Positions 1 to 9,234 of a stretch of 64,000 bases of DNA are shown here, piece after piece. The translations under genes and the position numbers were made by a program. This stretch comes from an uncultured Chlorobiaceae bacterium (GTDB lineage: Bacteria > Bacteroidota > Chlorobiia > Chlorobiales > Chlorobiaceae). The number at the start of each line of letters is the position of its first letter. Within the stretch, counting starts at the first letter, position 1. The stretch lies in assembly GCA_903940125.1 (NCBI GenBank), contig CAJAJL010000065.1, positions 62,001 to 126,000 of the forward strand. Direction: 5' to 3'. The notes under the pieces were generated by a model, which saw nothing but the letters and a program-made list of their open reading frames with translations, did no database searches and was not told the DNA's origin.

Positions 1-1
1 A

Positions 2-1282
2 GTTACAGCATTGCCGCCAGACAAATCGATCTCCCATCGTGCAGCACTTATAGGTGCGTTATCGGAAGGTACAACGGAGATTACGAATTTTTCCGGTGGA
101 TTTGATAATCAGTCAACACTCAGCGTGTTGAAGGATGCCGGCATTACGATTCGGCAGCTTGAGGAGGAGGGAACAGACGGCCGTCGTATTCGGAAGGTAG
201 TTATCGAATCGAAAGGATTATGGAGTTTTCAAGCCCCATCCGATCCGCTGATGTGCAACAATTCAGGCAGTACCATGCGAATGTTTGCCGGTATTCTCGC
301 AGCTCAGCCATTTACAAGTAAGCTGACAGGCGATAGCTCGCTGATGAAGCGGCCAATGAAAAGGGTTGCTGACCCGTTACGCATGATGGGTGCCTCTATT
401 GAGCTTTCAGCATCAGGAACCGCTCCCATCCTGATCAATGGTTCTAAAGATCTCAAACCCATCGAGTATCGTCTTCCTGTCCCTTCAGCGCAAGTGAAAT
501 CACTTGTGGCTTTTGCCGCTCTTCATGCCGATGGTGAAACCAGGATTATTGAAACCGTGCGTTCGCGCGACCATACTGAAGTGATGCTCGGTCTTGAGAC
601 GGTGGAGCAAGAGGGTGAACGAGTCATAGTGGTACCTGGTAGAAGATGTATTGCAGCAAAACCGTTCTATATTCCTGCTGACCCTTCCGCAGCATGTTTT
701 ATCGTTGCGCTTGGTCTGCTTGCCCGCGGTTCGGAAATTTTGATCAGGGATGTCTGTCTTAACCCTACAAGAGCCGCATTTCTTGATATTCTTTTAGACG
801 CCGGAGCTGATATATCAATTGAAAACCAGAGAGTGGTTGGTGGTGAATCTATTGGAGATATTCTTGTTCGAAGCCATGCGGGGCTTGAACCTCTGCTGAT
901 CAGCGACCCTCAACTGGTTGCCTTTATCATTGATGAAATTCCCATGCTTGCCGTGCTCTCTGCCTTTGCATCCGGTCAGTTTGAACTTCATAACGCAGCC
1001 GAGCTGAGAACCAAGGAGAGTGACCGGATTGATGCTATTGTAGTCAATCTGAAGCGTCTTGGTTTTGATTGCGAGCAGTATCCAGATGGCTTCATCGTCA
1101 AGGGTCGCTTGTTAACACCCTTTAGCACTGTTGTGATTGACAGCTTTGATGATCACAGGATTGCCATGAGCTTTGCCATTGCCGGCAAGGCTACAGGGAC
1201 ACCACTTGATATTTCTGATATCAACGTTGTCGGTGTTTCGTTTCCGAATTTTTTTGAAATGATTGAGAGTCTGGAAGTCTGA
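2..1282 (+). CDS. aroA: 3-phosphoshikimate 1-carboxyvinyltransferase (EPSP synthase), 5'-truncated by window edge
   Basis: Sixth step of the shikimate pathway: joins phosphoenolpyruvate to shikimate-3-phosphate in the cytoplasm. The reading frame is open from base 2 and enters directly into the family N-terminal motif ([12 protein letters not shown], usually PGDKSISHR), so only a short piece of the N-terminus lies outside the window; the TTG at 11 is internal. Other landmarks are [13 protein letters not shown] (phosphate and shikimate binding), [11 protein letters not shown] and, near the end, [16 protein letters not shown], which carries the conserved Asp-Asp-His-Arg. About 425 residues are present, close to the full family length. 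It converges with the hydrolase gene across about 30 bases with no clear terminator hairpin. Confidence 0.95.
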   Translation, partial: VTALPPDKSISHRAALIGALSEGTTEITNFSGGFDNQSTLSVLKDAGITIRQLEEEGTDGRRIRKVVIESKGLWSFQAPSDPLMCNNSGSTMRMFAGILAAQPFTSKLTGDSSLMKRPMKRVADPLRMMGASIELSASGTAPILINGSKDLKPIEYRLPVPSAQVKSLVAFAALHADGETRIIETVRSRDHTEVMLGLETVEQEGERVIVVPGRRCIAAKPFYIPADPSAACFIVALGLLARGSEILIRDVCLNPTRAAFLDILLDAGADISIENQRVVGGESIGDILVRSHAGLEPLLISDPQLVAFIIDEIPMLAVLSAFASGQFELHNAAELRTKESDRIDAIVVNLKRLGFDCEQYPDGFIVKGRLLTPFSTVVIDSFDDHRIAMSFAIAGKATGTPLDISDINVVGVSFPNFFEMIESLEV

Positions 1283-1312
1283 TGCGTCATGACCGGCAGG
1301 AACAATGCAACG

Positions 1313-2104
1313 TCAGCGCAATCGGACTTGTTCAAGATGGTCAAGCAGTGCGCGGTTGAAATTTTCGGGCTGCTCCATATTTGAGATATGTCCTGCGTCC
1401 GCAATCAGATGCAGCTGTGATCCGGAAATGCGGGAGCTTATGCTTCTGGCCGTTTCAGGGGTAGTGAGCTTGTCCTCAGCTCCGTTAAGGACCAGTACAG
1501 GGCAATGAATTGATGAAAGGATCGAGCTTGCATCGGAACGCATCATGATTGCCCGCATTGCTGCGGTAATAACCCTGGATGGCTGCTGTCTTATGATATT
1601 CTCGGCTTGAGCCACCAGTTCCTGCCTCGTTGTGTAGGTCGTTGCGGTAAAATAATTTGGTATCATGCGCCGTATTGCCTCTTCAGCTCCGCCAGTTTCA
1701 ACGGCATGTATGAATGCCTCTCTTGTACTTCTTGCTTCGGGTGTATCACCTTCTGCCCTGGTATCACAGAGTACCAGTGATGCTGTTTTTTCAGGGTAAA
1801 GTCTGTAAAATTCAAAAGCCTGATATCCACCCATCGAAAGGCCGGCAATAGTCGCTTTTTCTATCTTGAGTGATTCAAGAAGTATTGAAAGTTCGTGGGC
1901 GTATTCAGTAAAGTTCCAGTTTGCTTTTTCGACCGAACCCTCTATGCCATAAGCGTTTGGTGCTATAACAGTAAAGCCGGTCTTGCCAAAGGCTTCAATC
2001 TGCGATTGCCACATTGAGGCAGAGAGAGGAAAAGCGTGCAACAGGAGCAAAGCATGGCTTTCCTTTCCACTTGCTTCTAAGTCAGTGCTTATGTATGTCA
2101 GCAT
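1313..2104 (-). CDS. alpha/beta-hydrolase fold protein
   Basis: A 263-residue single-domain alpha/beta hydrolase. Visible are the oxyanion-side LLLHAFPLSASMW segment, the nucleophile elbow GLSMGGY near residue 90, an acid-strand Asp in VLVLNGAEDKLTTP, and the catalytic His in DAGHISNMEQPENF close to the C-terminus. This is the layout of 3-oxoadipate enol-lactonase and MenH-type hydrolases, but the substrate cannot be read from sequence. There is no signal peptide, so it is probably cytoplasmic. The ATG lies three bases downstream of the YtxH stop codon, so the two genes are almost certainly co-transcribed and translationally coupled. Confidence 0.85.
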   Translation of the reverse strand: MLTYISTDLEASGKESHALLLLHAFPLSASMWQSQIEAFGKTGFTVIAPNAYGIEGSVEKANWNFTEYAHELSILLESLKIEKATIAGLSMGGYQAFEFYRLYPEKTASLVLCDTRAEGDTPEARSTREAFIHAVETGGAEEAIRRMIPNYFTATTYTTRQELVAQAENIIRQQPSRVITAAMRAIMMRSDASSILSSIHCPVLVLNGAEDKLTTPETARSISSRISGSQLHLIADAGHISNMEQPENFNRALLDHLEQVRLR

Positions 2105-2107
2105 ATA

Positions 2108-2431
2108 TCAGTTTTCCTGGGTTTTGGGATATCCCTTGATGTCCCTGATAATGCTGTTGGCTTCGTTCAGAATTTTTTTTGCTTCGTCACGAGCCGTGTC
2201 GATTATTTCCTGAGAACGTTTTTTTGCATCATTATTGTAAGCGCTATCGTTCTCATTGCTTTCGTATAATTCGTTAGCTTTGTCGATTGCAAGCTTTACT
2301 TTGCCTGAAATAATCTGCTGGGTTTCAATCCCTTTATGCGGAGCGAACAGTAATCCCATAATTGTTCCTACAGCTGCGCCAAGCGCTGCTCCAAAAAAAA
2401 GCCCCTTATAAAATTTATCCTGTTGTTCCAT
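2108..2431 (-). CDS. YtxH-like small membrane protein
   Basis: A 107-residue protein with one Gly/Ala-rich hydrophobic segment at about residues 9-30 (GAALGAAVGTIMGLLFAPHKG). This is the hallmark of the YtxH/gas-vesicle-GvpP-like family, which has an N-terminal membrane anchor followed by a charged helical tail. The rest (residues 35-100) is Lys/Glu/Asp-rich and probably a helix or coiled coil. The family is linked to stress responses but has no defined biochemical activity. It is the first gene of a two-gene unit with the downstream hydrolase. Confidence 0.75.
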   Translation of the reverse strand: MEQQDKFYKGLFFGAALGAAVGTIMGLLFAPHKGIETQQIISGKVKLAIDKANELYESNENDSAYNNDAKKRSQEIIDTARDEAKKILNEANSIIRDIKGYPKTQEN

Positions 2432-2466
2432 AGTGCAATGAGGTTTTATTTTAAATAATATAAGAT

Positions 2467-3900
2467 TTACCTCTTTAACATACTCATAATCTCTTCGCGG
2501 GACTCAACAATCCGCTCTACCAGATCCCTCCGGCAAAGCACTCTGAATTTCTTGGTATAGCGTTCAAAAGCAAGAATAAAATCTGAGCGGAAAACCGATT
2601 CGTTTAAATCGTCAAATCGTATGTATTCGGACTTAAGCTGCAGGTTGTAGTGGATGTGTTCGGAACGAGTAGGATAGACCCTGAGCTCTTTTAAGTCTGC
2701 ATAATCAAAAATATCTTTTTTCGAGGGCGGATCAATCAGCACCTCATGACCATGCAGGCCGATACCGTAACGTTTGTTGAGAAAATTGCAAATCTCCACT
2801 TCCATCACCCTGCGCATTTTGCTGTCAGTATTATAGATAAACCACCGGTCGTCCGCCAGAGCTGAATCTTCGAGGTAGGGTTGCACAGTTATTGCCCTCT
2901 TGTAGACTCTGCGCATGAGGATATCTTCAAGAAAGTCTCTGAGAGGATTATTCTTTTCCGGTATAAAGGTTTTCAGTTCATGCAGCACCCGGTCATCGGC
3001 ATTGCCATAAAAAAGTGTACGCATGCCTTCAGGTGTAAGTAATCCTTCGCTGACGATATCCTGTAGAAGTCTGCGAAGCATAGCCGAAAGAGCCCGGCTG
3101 GTGTGATGCCAGTAGACGTTGCGCATCATCATATATTTTGCAAAAAGCAGGCTTTCAAGCGGCGCTATCCCTTTTTCAGTTATGGCAAACCGTTCATGCT
3201 GCGGATCAGGCACAAAAGACTCAATGAGTCGTTCGATATCGATGTTTCCATAGGGAATATTGCAGTGATGAGCATCGCGCATGAGATAGTCCATTTTGTC
3301 GGGGTCGAGCGTACCACTGATGAGTTTGGCAAACTGGTTTCCTGAACTGCCTGTAATGAGGTTTATGACTGATTCAGGTGATACTTTCCACTCTTCCTGA
3401 AGAATTTCAGCTATTGTGGGAACCCCTGGATTTTCTTGATAAATAAAGTGTCTGCAAAGCTCTTCATGATGCAAAAAGACAGGTTTATTCCCGCACAAGG
3501 GAATCTGTTCCTCAATAATATGGGCATGGGGGAAGTGACCGATATCGTGCAGCAGGCATGACGATAGCAGTAACCTGCAGTTATGGTCATCAAATTGAAA
3601 GTGCTCATCCTGAAGGCTCAGGGCCAGAGGGTTTGTCAGCATCCTCTGCAGAATCAGCTTCATAAGATGATAAACACCTATCGAGTGCTCAAACCGTGTA
3701 TGAGTAGCACCAGGGTAAACCTGCTGTGAGAAGGAGAGCTGACGTATCCCTTTTAGACGCAGAAATGATGGGTGAGAAAGAATCTTTTTCAGCGCTCCGC
3801 TCAGCGGGATGTGTCCCCATATGGGTATGCGGATAAATCCACCGTCAGATTGAAAAAGCAAGTGTTCGGCTATCATAGTCTCCCTGGATTTGATAAACAT
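2467..3900 (-). CDS. HD-domain phosphohydrolase (dNTPase/SAMHD1-like)
   Basis: A 477-residue metal-dependent phosphohydrolase. The HD-superfamily metal ligands are readable: an early His in GATHTRFEHSIGVYHLM (about residue 70), the His-Asp pair in CLLHDIGHFPHAHIIEE (about residue 118), and a later Asp in LDPDKMDYLMRDAHH. The order matches the SAMHD1/YdhJ group of deoxynucleotide triphosphohydrolases and related proteins, so nucleotide hydrolysis is the likely activity; the exact substrate is inference. A second in-frame ATG at 3876 (MIAEHLLF) is a possible alternative start. The gene stands alone, upstream of the YtxH/hydrolase pair with a 35-base gap. Confidence 0.85.
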   Translation of the reverse strand: MFIKSRETMIAEHLLFQSDGGFIRIPIWGHIPLSGALKKILSHPSFLRLKGIRQLSFSQQVYPGATHTRFEHSIGVYHLMKLILQRMLTNPLALSLQDEHFQFDDHNCRLLLSSCLLHDIGHFPHAHIIEEQIPLCGNKPVFLHHEELCRHFIYQENPGVPTIAEILQEEWKVSPESVINLITGSSGNQFAKLISGTLDPDKMDYLMRDAHHCNIPYGNIDIERLIESFVPDPQHERFAITEKGIAPLESLLFAKYMMMRNVYWHHTSRALSAMLRRLLQDIVSEGLLTPEGMRTLFYGNADDRVLHELKTFIPEKNNPLRDFLEDILMRRVYKRAITVQPYLEDSALADDRWFIYNTDSKMRRVMEVEICNFLNKRYGIGLHGHEVLIDPPSKKDIFDYADLKELRVYPTRSEHIHYNLQLKSEYIRFDDLNESVFRSDFILAFERYTKKFRVLCRRDLVERIVESREEIMSMLKR

Positions 3901-4125
3901 ATGGCTGCTTCATGAAGATACGCAACGAACCACCGCCAGCAAACCGTGACACAATAGTTGGAGCTGGTGATCTGCCTGATAATAAATAATCACAATCAAC
4001 ATAATATTGTCGGATGTCATTAGGACAAGAACTACTAAATGCGTAATATTGATGTATAATATAGTGCATTAATTTTGTGTTTGTTTGTCTTTTTGATAAA
4101 CGTAAAAATTTTCAGAGGAGTTGAT

Positions 4126-4824
4126 ATGCAGAAGATTATTGTTACCGATCTCATGGGCTTCTCAAGTCAGCAGGTTAGTACGGCAGGAGTTGATTTGACG
4201 ACCGGTCAATGCGTTCGACTTATACCGTACCTAACGACTTCAGAAGCCAAGAAATTAAACATTCTTCCCGGTGCGATTCTAACCGGAGAATTTACTCCGG
4301 TTCAGAATCCTGAAGCTCCATATCAAGAAGATATGTTTTACAAAAAGCTCACCTATGTGGGCACCTGTAGTTCTTCGGATTTTAAACTTGCGTTACACAC
4401 TGGATTATTTGATACCGTAGAAAAGGGATTTCAGATTAAATTGGGGCAAAATCAAAAGTACATTCCTGTTGGTCATTCATTTGACAGATCAATAATTACA
4501 ATAAAAGCACAACCGGACAAGGTTGAAGTTGTTGAGAGTGCTTACAATCCGGGTAAGATAAAGTTAAATTTTGTAGATAATTCCGGTTGTGCGTTTAATT
4601 ATATGTCCTTAAATGACTTAGGCCTCAATGGTGTTGCAGATAGTTGCCATAACATGAAAGAGCTGAAAAAATTGAATGAATTTATTTGTTCGCAGGTTGA
4701 AGTCTACCTGCGCATAGGTTTGAGCAGCCCTTGGAACAATGGTAAAACAGATGGGTATTGGATGCAGGTTAACGGATTATATACATTTCCGGACTACCAT
4801 CATGACATCAGATCCTTCCATTGA
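4126..4824 (+). CDS. dual-OB-domain-like protein of unknown function
   Basis: A 232-residue soluble protein with no catalytic motif that I recognise. It is beta-rich, starts with an internal-repeat-like N-terminus (residues 1-60: VTDLMGFSSQQVSTAGVDL, then RLIPY) and ends with VYLRIGLSSPWNN...GYWMQVNGLYTFPDY. I associate this pattern with proteins labelled dual OB domain. The ATG at 4126 follows a GAGGAG ribosome site six bases upstream; an upstream in-frame ATG at 4075 lacks one. A TATAAT at 4055-4060 could be its -10. It is AT-richer than neighbouring genes. A DUF488 gene follows 41 bases downstream, suggesting a two-gene cassette. Function unknown. Confidence 0.65.
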   Translation: MQKIIVTDLMGFSSQQVSTAGVDLTTGQCVRLIPYLTTSEAKKLNILPGAILTGEFTPVQNPEAPYQEDMFYKKLTYVGTCSSSDFKLALHTGLFDTVEKGFQIKLGQNQKYIPVGHSFDRSIITIKAQPDKVEVVESAYNPGKIKLNFVDNSGCAFNYMSLNDLGLNGVADSCHNMKELKKLNEFICSQVEVYLRIGLSSPWNNGKTDGYWMQVNGLYTFPDYHHDIRSFH

Positions 4825-4865
4825 TTATTTTATCTCTATGAGTCATTAAGCCTGCTGCTATAGCG

Positions 4866-5450
4866 ATGAATGAAATTTATACGATAGGTCATTCAAACAA
4901 TGACATATCTGAGTTTATCGAATTGTTTCGTCAGCATTATATCACGGCTCTCTGTGATGTTCGCTCTTACCCCTTCAGCCGTTATTCGCAGCAATACTCT
5001 CAGGAACCATTCAAAAATGTATTGACAGCAAATGGTATAGCATATATGTTTCTTGGAAAAGAGCTTGGTGCACGGAGTGACAATCCGGCATGCTGCAAAC
5101 AAGGTAAAGTTCAGTATTCGCGACTGGCAAATGAACCAACATTTCTTGAAGGAATTGATCGTCTCAAGCAGGGGATAAAGAGATATTGCATTTCACTCAT
5201 GTGTGTTGAGAAAGATCCTATCGAATGTCATACAGCGCTTTTTGTGGCTCGACATCTCTATGTGTCAGGCATCCAGATAAATCATATTCTGGCAGACAGT
5301 TCATTGGAATGCCATGAAGAGATGGAGTCCCGTCTTCTTGCTGTATATAACCTCCCTGAAGGAGATATGTTTACTACCAGAAGGCATTTTGTTAATGAGG
5401 CATATTTTTTGCAAGGCGAACGGGTAGCATATCAAAATGATGCGATGTGA
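4866..5450 (+). CDS. DUF488 family protein
   Basis: A 194-residue DUF488 protein. Diagnostic segments are the N-terminal YTIGHSNNDISEFIELF, then LCDVRSYPFSRY, LGKELGAR and the Cys-Glu...Cys-His box CVEKDPIECH near residue 122. The usual CHR is CHT here. No biochemical role is firmly established for the family. It lies just after the dual-OB-like gene on the same strand and ends two bases before the convergent radical SAM gene. The pairing suggests the two proteins act together, possibly on nucleic acid (inference only). Confidence 0.75.
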   Translation: MNEIYTIGHSNNDISEFIELFRQHYITALCDVRSYPFSRYSQQYSQEPFKNVLTANGIAYMFLGKELGARSDNPACCKQGKVQYSRLANEPTFLEGIDRLKQGIKRYCISLMCVEKDPIECHTALFVARHLYVSGIQINHILADSSLECHEEMESRLLAVYNLPEGDMFTTRRHFVNEAYFLQGERVAYQNDAM

Positions 5451-5452
5451 GG

Positions 5453-6955
5453 TTATCCCGTCGCCTTTCTTGCCTCTTTGAGGTGCAGCCGGCAGACTTT
5501 GCGGAAATGGTGTCCATAGATTGCCAGGGTAACAGCATGCGGCAGTGCTTTCTGACGGTTAAAAAAGGTCCATATCAGCATTTTCCAGTACTGAAAACGT
5601 TCGCGGCCTACAACTCCGAGAAGCACTGTTGAACGAGCAAAGGCAATGATGTTGCTGAAGCGGAAGCTCCCTTTCAATTCAGGTGTCCTGTACTCACGGA
5701 GGAGTGTTCGGATCCTTGTATAGTACTGTTTCGGTGCGTAGAGCTGCGTCATCATGTCGGTATACCCTTTACGCAGAATTTCCAGATCCATTTTTGGAAT
5801 AATGTTCGTGTTGCTATCAGCATTATCTCCGCTTGAGTTGTGCAGCAATCTGCCCTCTTTTTGCATGCGCTCATATAACTTTGTGCCGGGAAGTGCCTGC
5901 AGGATGCCGACCATTGCGGTGACAATACCGCTCTTTTGGATAAATTCGACTTGCTTCTGGAAAATCGATGGAGTGTCGCTGTCAAAACCAACAATAAAGC
6001 CTCCCTGAACTTCCATACCAGCCTGCTGGATTTTTTTGATATTGCCGAGCATGTCTCTTGAGGTATTGTGCTCCTTTCCACAGGCCTCAAGTGCTGTATT
6101 GTCAGGAGTTTCTATGCCGATAAAAACCTGGTAGAAACCTGCTTGTACCATCAGTGACATAAGTTCCGGATCATCAGCCAGGTTGATAGAACATTCGGTA
6201 AAAAATTTCGTGGTTGATTTGTTGCTTTTTTGCCATTCGATCAGTTGAGGAAGAAGCTCTTTTTTCAGGTAACTTTTATGGGCAATAAAGTTATCGTCAA
6301 CAAAAAAGATACTGTCCCGCCATCCCAATCGTTTTATCCCGTTAAGTTCTTCAATAATCTGGGTGCTTTTTTTTGTGCGGATTTTATGGCCAAAAAGAGA
6401 TGTTACATTGCAGAAATCGCAACGGTAAGGACAGCCCCTTGAAAACTGTACTGCCATGGCAACATATTTGTTAATGTCGAGCAGATGCCACTGCGGGGCA
6501 GGAGTATGGGTAATATCTGGAAACAGTTCAGATGTGTAGATTTTTTCAGGAGTTCCATTGTGCAGATCTTCAAGAAACGGCAGAAGGGTAAGCTCGGCTT
6601 CGTTCAAAACAAAATGATCGACAGTAGGGAATGCTTCAGGCTCAGAAGTAAAGAGCGGGCCACCGGCAACTATCTTCAGACCAGCCTTGTTGCAGAGGTC
6701 AATGATTTTTCTTGCTGATTCCTGTTGCACAGCCATGGCACTTATGAAAGCCATGTCAGCCCATGCAATGTCCTTTGCGGTTAGAGTAGATACATTGAGG
6801 TCAATGAGTTTCCGTTCCCAGCTTTCTGGAAGCATCGACGCTACGGTTAACAGGCCAAGCGGAGGAAGCGATGCTTTCTTGTTAACAAACTTAAGGGCGT
6901 GCTTGAAACTCCAGAAGGTATCGGGGAATTCGGGGTAGATCAGAAGAATATTCAT
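5453..6955 (-). CDS. B12-binding-type radical SAM protein (DUF4070 group, BchQ/BchR/HpnP-like)
   Basis: A 500-residue radical SAM enzyme. Residues 1-130 form the cobalamin-binding-type Rossmann domain (LLIYPEFPDTFWSF, PPLGLLTVASMLP), without the DxHxxG cobalamin-ligand motif. The CxxxCxxC cluster is C175, C179 and C182 (GCPYRCDFCNV). The C-terminal 130 residues look like the DUF4070 extension. In green sulfur bacteria this family includes the BchQ and BchR methylases that add the C-8 and C-12 alkyl groups of chlorosome bacteriochlorophylls; hopanoid C-2 methylase HpnP is also related. I cannot tell which paralogue this is. The chlorosome gene 1.3 kb away makes a pigment role tempting but unproven. 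Confidence 0.8.
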   Translation of the reverse strand: MNILLIYPEFPDTFWSFKHALKFVNKKASLPPLGLLTVASMLPESWERKLIDLNVSTLTAKDIAWADMAFISAMAVQQESARKIIDLCNKAGLKIVAGGPLFTSEPEAFPTVDHFVLNEAELTLLPFLEDLHNGTPEKIYTSELFPDITHTPAPQWHLLDINKYVAMAVQFSRGCPYRCDFCNVTSLFGHKIRTKKSTQIIEELNGIKRLGWRDSIFFVDDNFIAHKSYLKKELLPQLIEWQKSNKSTTKFFTECSINLADDPELMSLMVQAGFYQVFIGIETPDNTALEACGKEHNTSRDMLGNIKKIQQAGMEVQGGFIVGFDSDTPSIFQKQVEFIQKSGIVTAMVGILQALPGTKLYERMQKEGRLLHNSSGDNADSNTNIIPKMDLEILRKGYTDMMTQLYAPKQYYTRIRTLLREYRTPELKGSFRFSNIIAFARSTVLLGVVGRERFQYWKMLIWTFFNRQKALPHAVTLAIYGHHFRKVCRLHLKEARKATG

Positions 6956-7090
6956 TGTTGCATTGACTCCGGCAATTCAGTTCGATGTGTTTTTATAAAG
7001 CATTAGGCAAACGCACTGTTGAGCATTGTTGATATATAAAACACTGAAAGGTTGGTATAAAGTTTCATATATAAAATATATAAACTTGGC

Positions 7091-7837
7091 CTAATATCTG
7101 TCAAGAGTAAATTTTTCGCCGAGATACATTTTTCTAACCTCGGGGTTCGAAGCTATTTCTTCAGGACTGCCATGCATAAAGATGCTGCCATCGAAAAGCA
7201 GGTAAGCATGATTAGTGATGGAGAGGGTTTCATGGACGTTATGGTCTGTTATCAGCACCCCTATGTCGCGTTTGGCGAGTCCTTCAACGATCTGCTGAAT
7301 ATCTTCAACGGCAATGGGGTCTACTCCGGCAAACGGCTCATCAAGCAGAATGAATTTTGGGTTAAGGGACAAAGCTCTTGCTATTTCGGTGCGCCGACGT
7401 TCACCACCGGACAGGGCATATCCCATGCTTTTGCGTATTCCTGCGATGTTCAGGTCTTCCAGCATCATATCGGTTTTTTCTTTTCTTGCCGCTTTTGACA
7501 GGGAGGTGAATTCAAGCACACTCAGGATGTTTTCCTCAACGGTCAAGTTTCGGAACACTGAAGCTTCCTGGGGGAGATAACCAATACCGAGACGTGCCCG
7601 CTTGTACATGGGAAAGCGGGTGATGTTAGTTGAATCAAGAAATACATCGCCTCCGTTAGGTCGAACCAGGCCGACAATCATATAGAATGTTGTGGTTTTT
7701 CCAGCACCGTTCGGTCCGAGAAGCCCGACTATTTCACCCTGCTTCACCTCGATGGATGAGCTTTTAACAACTTCCCGTTTATTGTAGACCTTTTTTAATT
7801 TACTGCAGCTCAGAGTAGCTTTCATGCTGTTGCTCAA
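7091..7837 (-). CDS. lptB: LPS export ABC transporter ATP-binding protein LptB
   Basis: ATPase of the LptB2FG complex, which extracts lipopolysaccharide from the inner membrane. The 248 residues contain Walker A ([14 protein letters not shown]), the Q-loop ([18 protein letters not shown]), the ABC signature [15 protein letters not shown], Walker B ([13 protein letters not shown]) and the H-loop His in [10 protein letters not shown]. The GGERRR form of the signature and [11 protein letters not shown] are typical of LptB rather than of other short ABC ATPases. The N-terminus (MSNSMKAT) offers a second start at 7825. It is encoded alone; lptF/lptG are not in the window. Confidence 0.9.
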   Translation of the reverse strand: MSNSMKATLSCSKLKKVYNKREVVKSSSIEVKQGEIVGLLGPNGAGKTTTFYMIVGLVRPNGGDVFLDSTNITRFPMYKRARLGIGYLPQEASVFRNLTVEENILSVLEFTSLSKAARKEKTDMMLEDLNIAGIRKSMGYALSGGERRRTEIARALSLNPKFILLDEPFAGVDPIAVEDIQQIVEGLAKRDIGVLITDHNVHETLSITNHAYLLFDGSIFMHGSPEEIASNPEVRKMYLGEKFTLDRY

Positions 7838-7965
7838 AATGTATTGTTTCGTCTACTGTTGCAGAAGTTCGACCAGTTTTAGAAAGTACAATATATTGAA
7901 AACATTGCATGGCTGAAGATGGAGTGTTTGCGGGGTCGTGAGTAATAATAATAATGAGGGATAAA

Positions 7966-7990
7966 AAAACGAGGCATAAAGCCTCGTTTT
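7966..7990 (-). terminator. Rho-independent terminator of the chlorosome gene
   Basis: A perfect 10-bp stem (AAAACGAGGC paired with GCCTCGTTTT) around a 5-base loop. On the minus strand it is followed directly by a run of T residues. It lies 28 bases past the csmE-like stop codon and would end that transcript before lptB. The strength of the stem suits a highly expressed single-gene unit. Confidence 0.85.
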
Positions 7991-8017
7991 AAAAAGAAGA
8001 TGAAACGATCGTGAATC

Positions 8018-8272
8018 TTAATCTTTAAAACGTTTTTCAATGTCTTTACAAGGTTTGGCATAACCGGATACTTCAGGAGAAGAACCTCTTAACCCTGTTG
8101 ATGATGAGCCTCCGTAAATGAAAGGATATGCATTAACGAGTAAACGTTTCGTTGTTTTTCCAACGTTCTCCAAAGCATCACCTACTACCCACCAGTGCCC
8201 ATCAATGAAAACTTCCAAAAATTTTCCGTAGGCTTCTGCCCCTCCGGTAAAAACTCCCGATAATTTGCTCAT
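8018..8272 (-). CDS. csmE: chlorosome envelope protein, CsmA/CsmE family
   Basis: A short protein (84 residues from the ATG at 8272; an in-frame GTG lies at 8278). It matches the CsmA/CsmE chlorosome baseplate family: GVFTGGAEAYGKFLEVF, the conserved GHW whose His binds bacteriochlorophyll a in CsmA, GDALENVGKTTKR, NAYPFIYGG, and the C-terminal LRGSSPEVSGYAKP. In CsmA a C-terminal stretch starting near this point is removed in maturation; the same processing here is inference. Divergence from canonical CsmA points to the CsmE paralogue. It is monocistronic, with its own terminator and an AT-rich upstream region. Confidence 0.8.
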   Translation of the reverse strand: MSKLSGVFTGGAEAYGKFLEVFIDGHWWVVGDALENVGKTTKRLLVNAYPFIYGGSSSTGLRGSSPEVSGYAKPCKDIEKRFKD

Positions 8273-8327
8273 GGCCACATGATTTAGGGTTAATTACATT
8301 CTTGTGATCAATTTAAAGAATCCTGTC

Positions 8328-8333
8328 ATTATA
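8328..8333 (-). promoter_or_regulatory. possible -10 element of the chlorosome gene
   Basis: Read on the minus strand, a TATAAT hexamer lies about 56 bases upstream of the csmE-like ATG in a very AT-rich stretch (8320-8360). No convincing -35 hexamer sits at the right distance, so this is tentative. Confidence 0.3.
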
Positions 8334-8440
8334 AAAAAATATTTTTATGTTTCTGTGATGGCGATTTCCGGCCTATGACTTTTAGAGCCGTGAGATGCCT
8401 GTTCAATTTACGTTTTAAACCTTATAGAGTAGTTTATCGT

Positions 8441-8974
8441 ATGGGAAAAGTGATGCCTTACAAGGGAGTATGGCCGCAGCTGCATGAAACGGTTTTTATG
8501 ACTGACGGCACTTATGTTATTGGTGATGTGCACATTGGCGCGTATTCGAGTATATGGTTCAATGCGGTTGTCCGGGGCGATGTTTGTCCTATCCGTATCG
8601 GGGAGAAAACCAGCGTTCAGGATAATGCAACGCTGCATGTAACGCACGATACCGGCCCGCTGAATATCGGAAACTGTGTTACAATCGGCCATGGTGCAGT
8701 GCTGCATGCCTGCACGGTGAAGGATCATGTATTGATCGGCATGGGGGCTGTGCTGCTTGATGACTGTGTTGTTGAATCATATTCGATTGTTGCCGCCGGG
8801 TCATTGGTAAGGCAGGGATTTACGGTGCCTTCAGGTATGCTGGTTGCCGGAGTTCCCGCCAAGGTCATGAGGCCGATTACCGAGGAGGAACGTCGCAATA
8901 TTGAGGAATCACCTGAAAACTATGTGCGTTATTCGCAGAACTATCTGGAAGATGAAAAAGCCAGTCAGAAATAA
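8441..8974 (+). CDS. gamma-carbonic-anhydrase-like hexapeptide-repeat protein
   Basis: A left-handed beta-helix protein of the gamma-carbonic anhydrase/YrdA family, about 177 residues from the ATG at 8441. In-frame sequence upstream lacks family character, and an ATG at 8453 (MPYKG) is also possible. The helix carries WFNAVVRGDVCPIRIGEKTSVQDNATLHVTHD and TIGHGAVLHACTVKDHVLIGMGAVLLDD, including the three His positions expected to hold the metal (HVTH, IGHGAVLHAC). Its neighbours do not define a pathway. Carbonic anhydrase activity is family inference, since many members lack measurable activity. Confidence 0.85.
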   Translation: MGKVMPYKGVWPQLHETVFMTDGTYVIGDVHIGAYSSIWFNAVVRGDVCPIRIGEKTSVQDNATLHVTHDTGPLNIGNCVTIGHGAVLHACTVKDHVLIGMGAVLLDDCVVESYSIVAAGSLVRQGFTVPSGMLVAGVPAKVMRPITEEERRNIEESPENYVRYSQNYLEDEKASQK

Positions 8975-9234
8975 GATGACGAATTGGTATGGCGGTTGTT
9001 GTGGCAGGGTTTTTGGTTGATGTAGTTCTTGATGTTTCTTATGTCTCTGAATTCTCTTGTTTTGCCGTTGATTTTCAATCTCCGAATGTTGTTAATTTTT
9101 TTCAGATGGGTTCTTGCCTGATTTCGCTAAATTGCACCAGAAGTTTTTGATGTTGCCTGGTTGAGAGGGCTTTTTTCTTGTGGCTTGGCAGGTCTTGTTT
9201 TTTTGAACGTATTAATGAAAATCCTTTTCATGTT

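Noticed and set aside
8975-9234. Possible non-coding RNA or gene in the T-rich gap before the flavoprotein
   Set aside because: No stable hairpin with a T-tract, no ribosome site and no frame with domain character; only a T-rich composition was seen.
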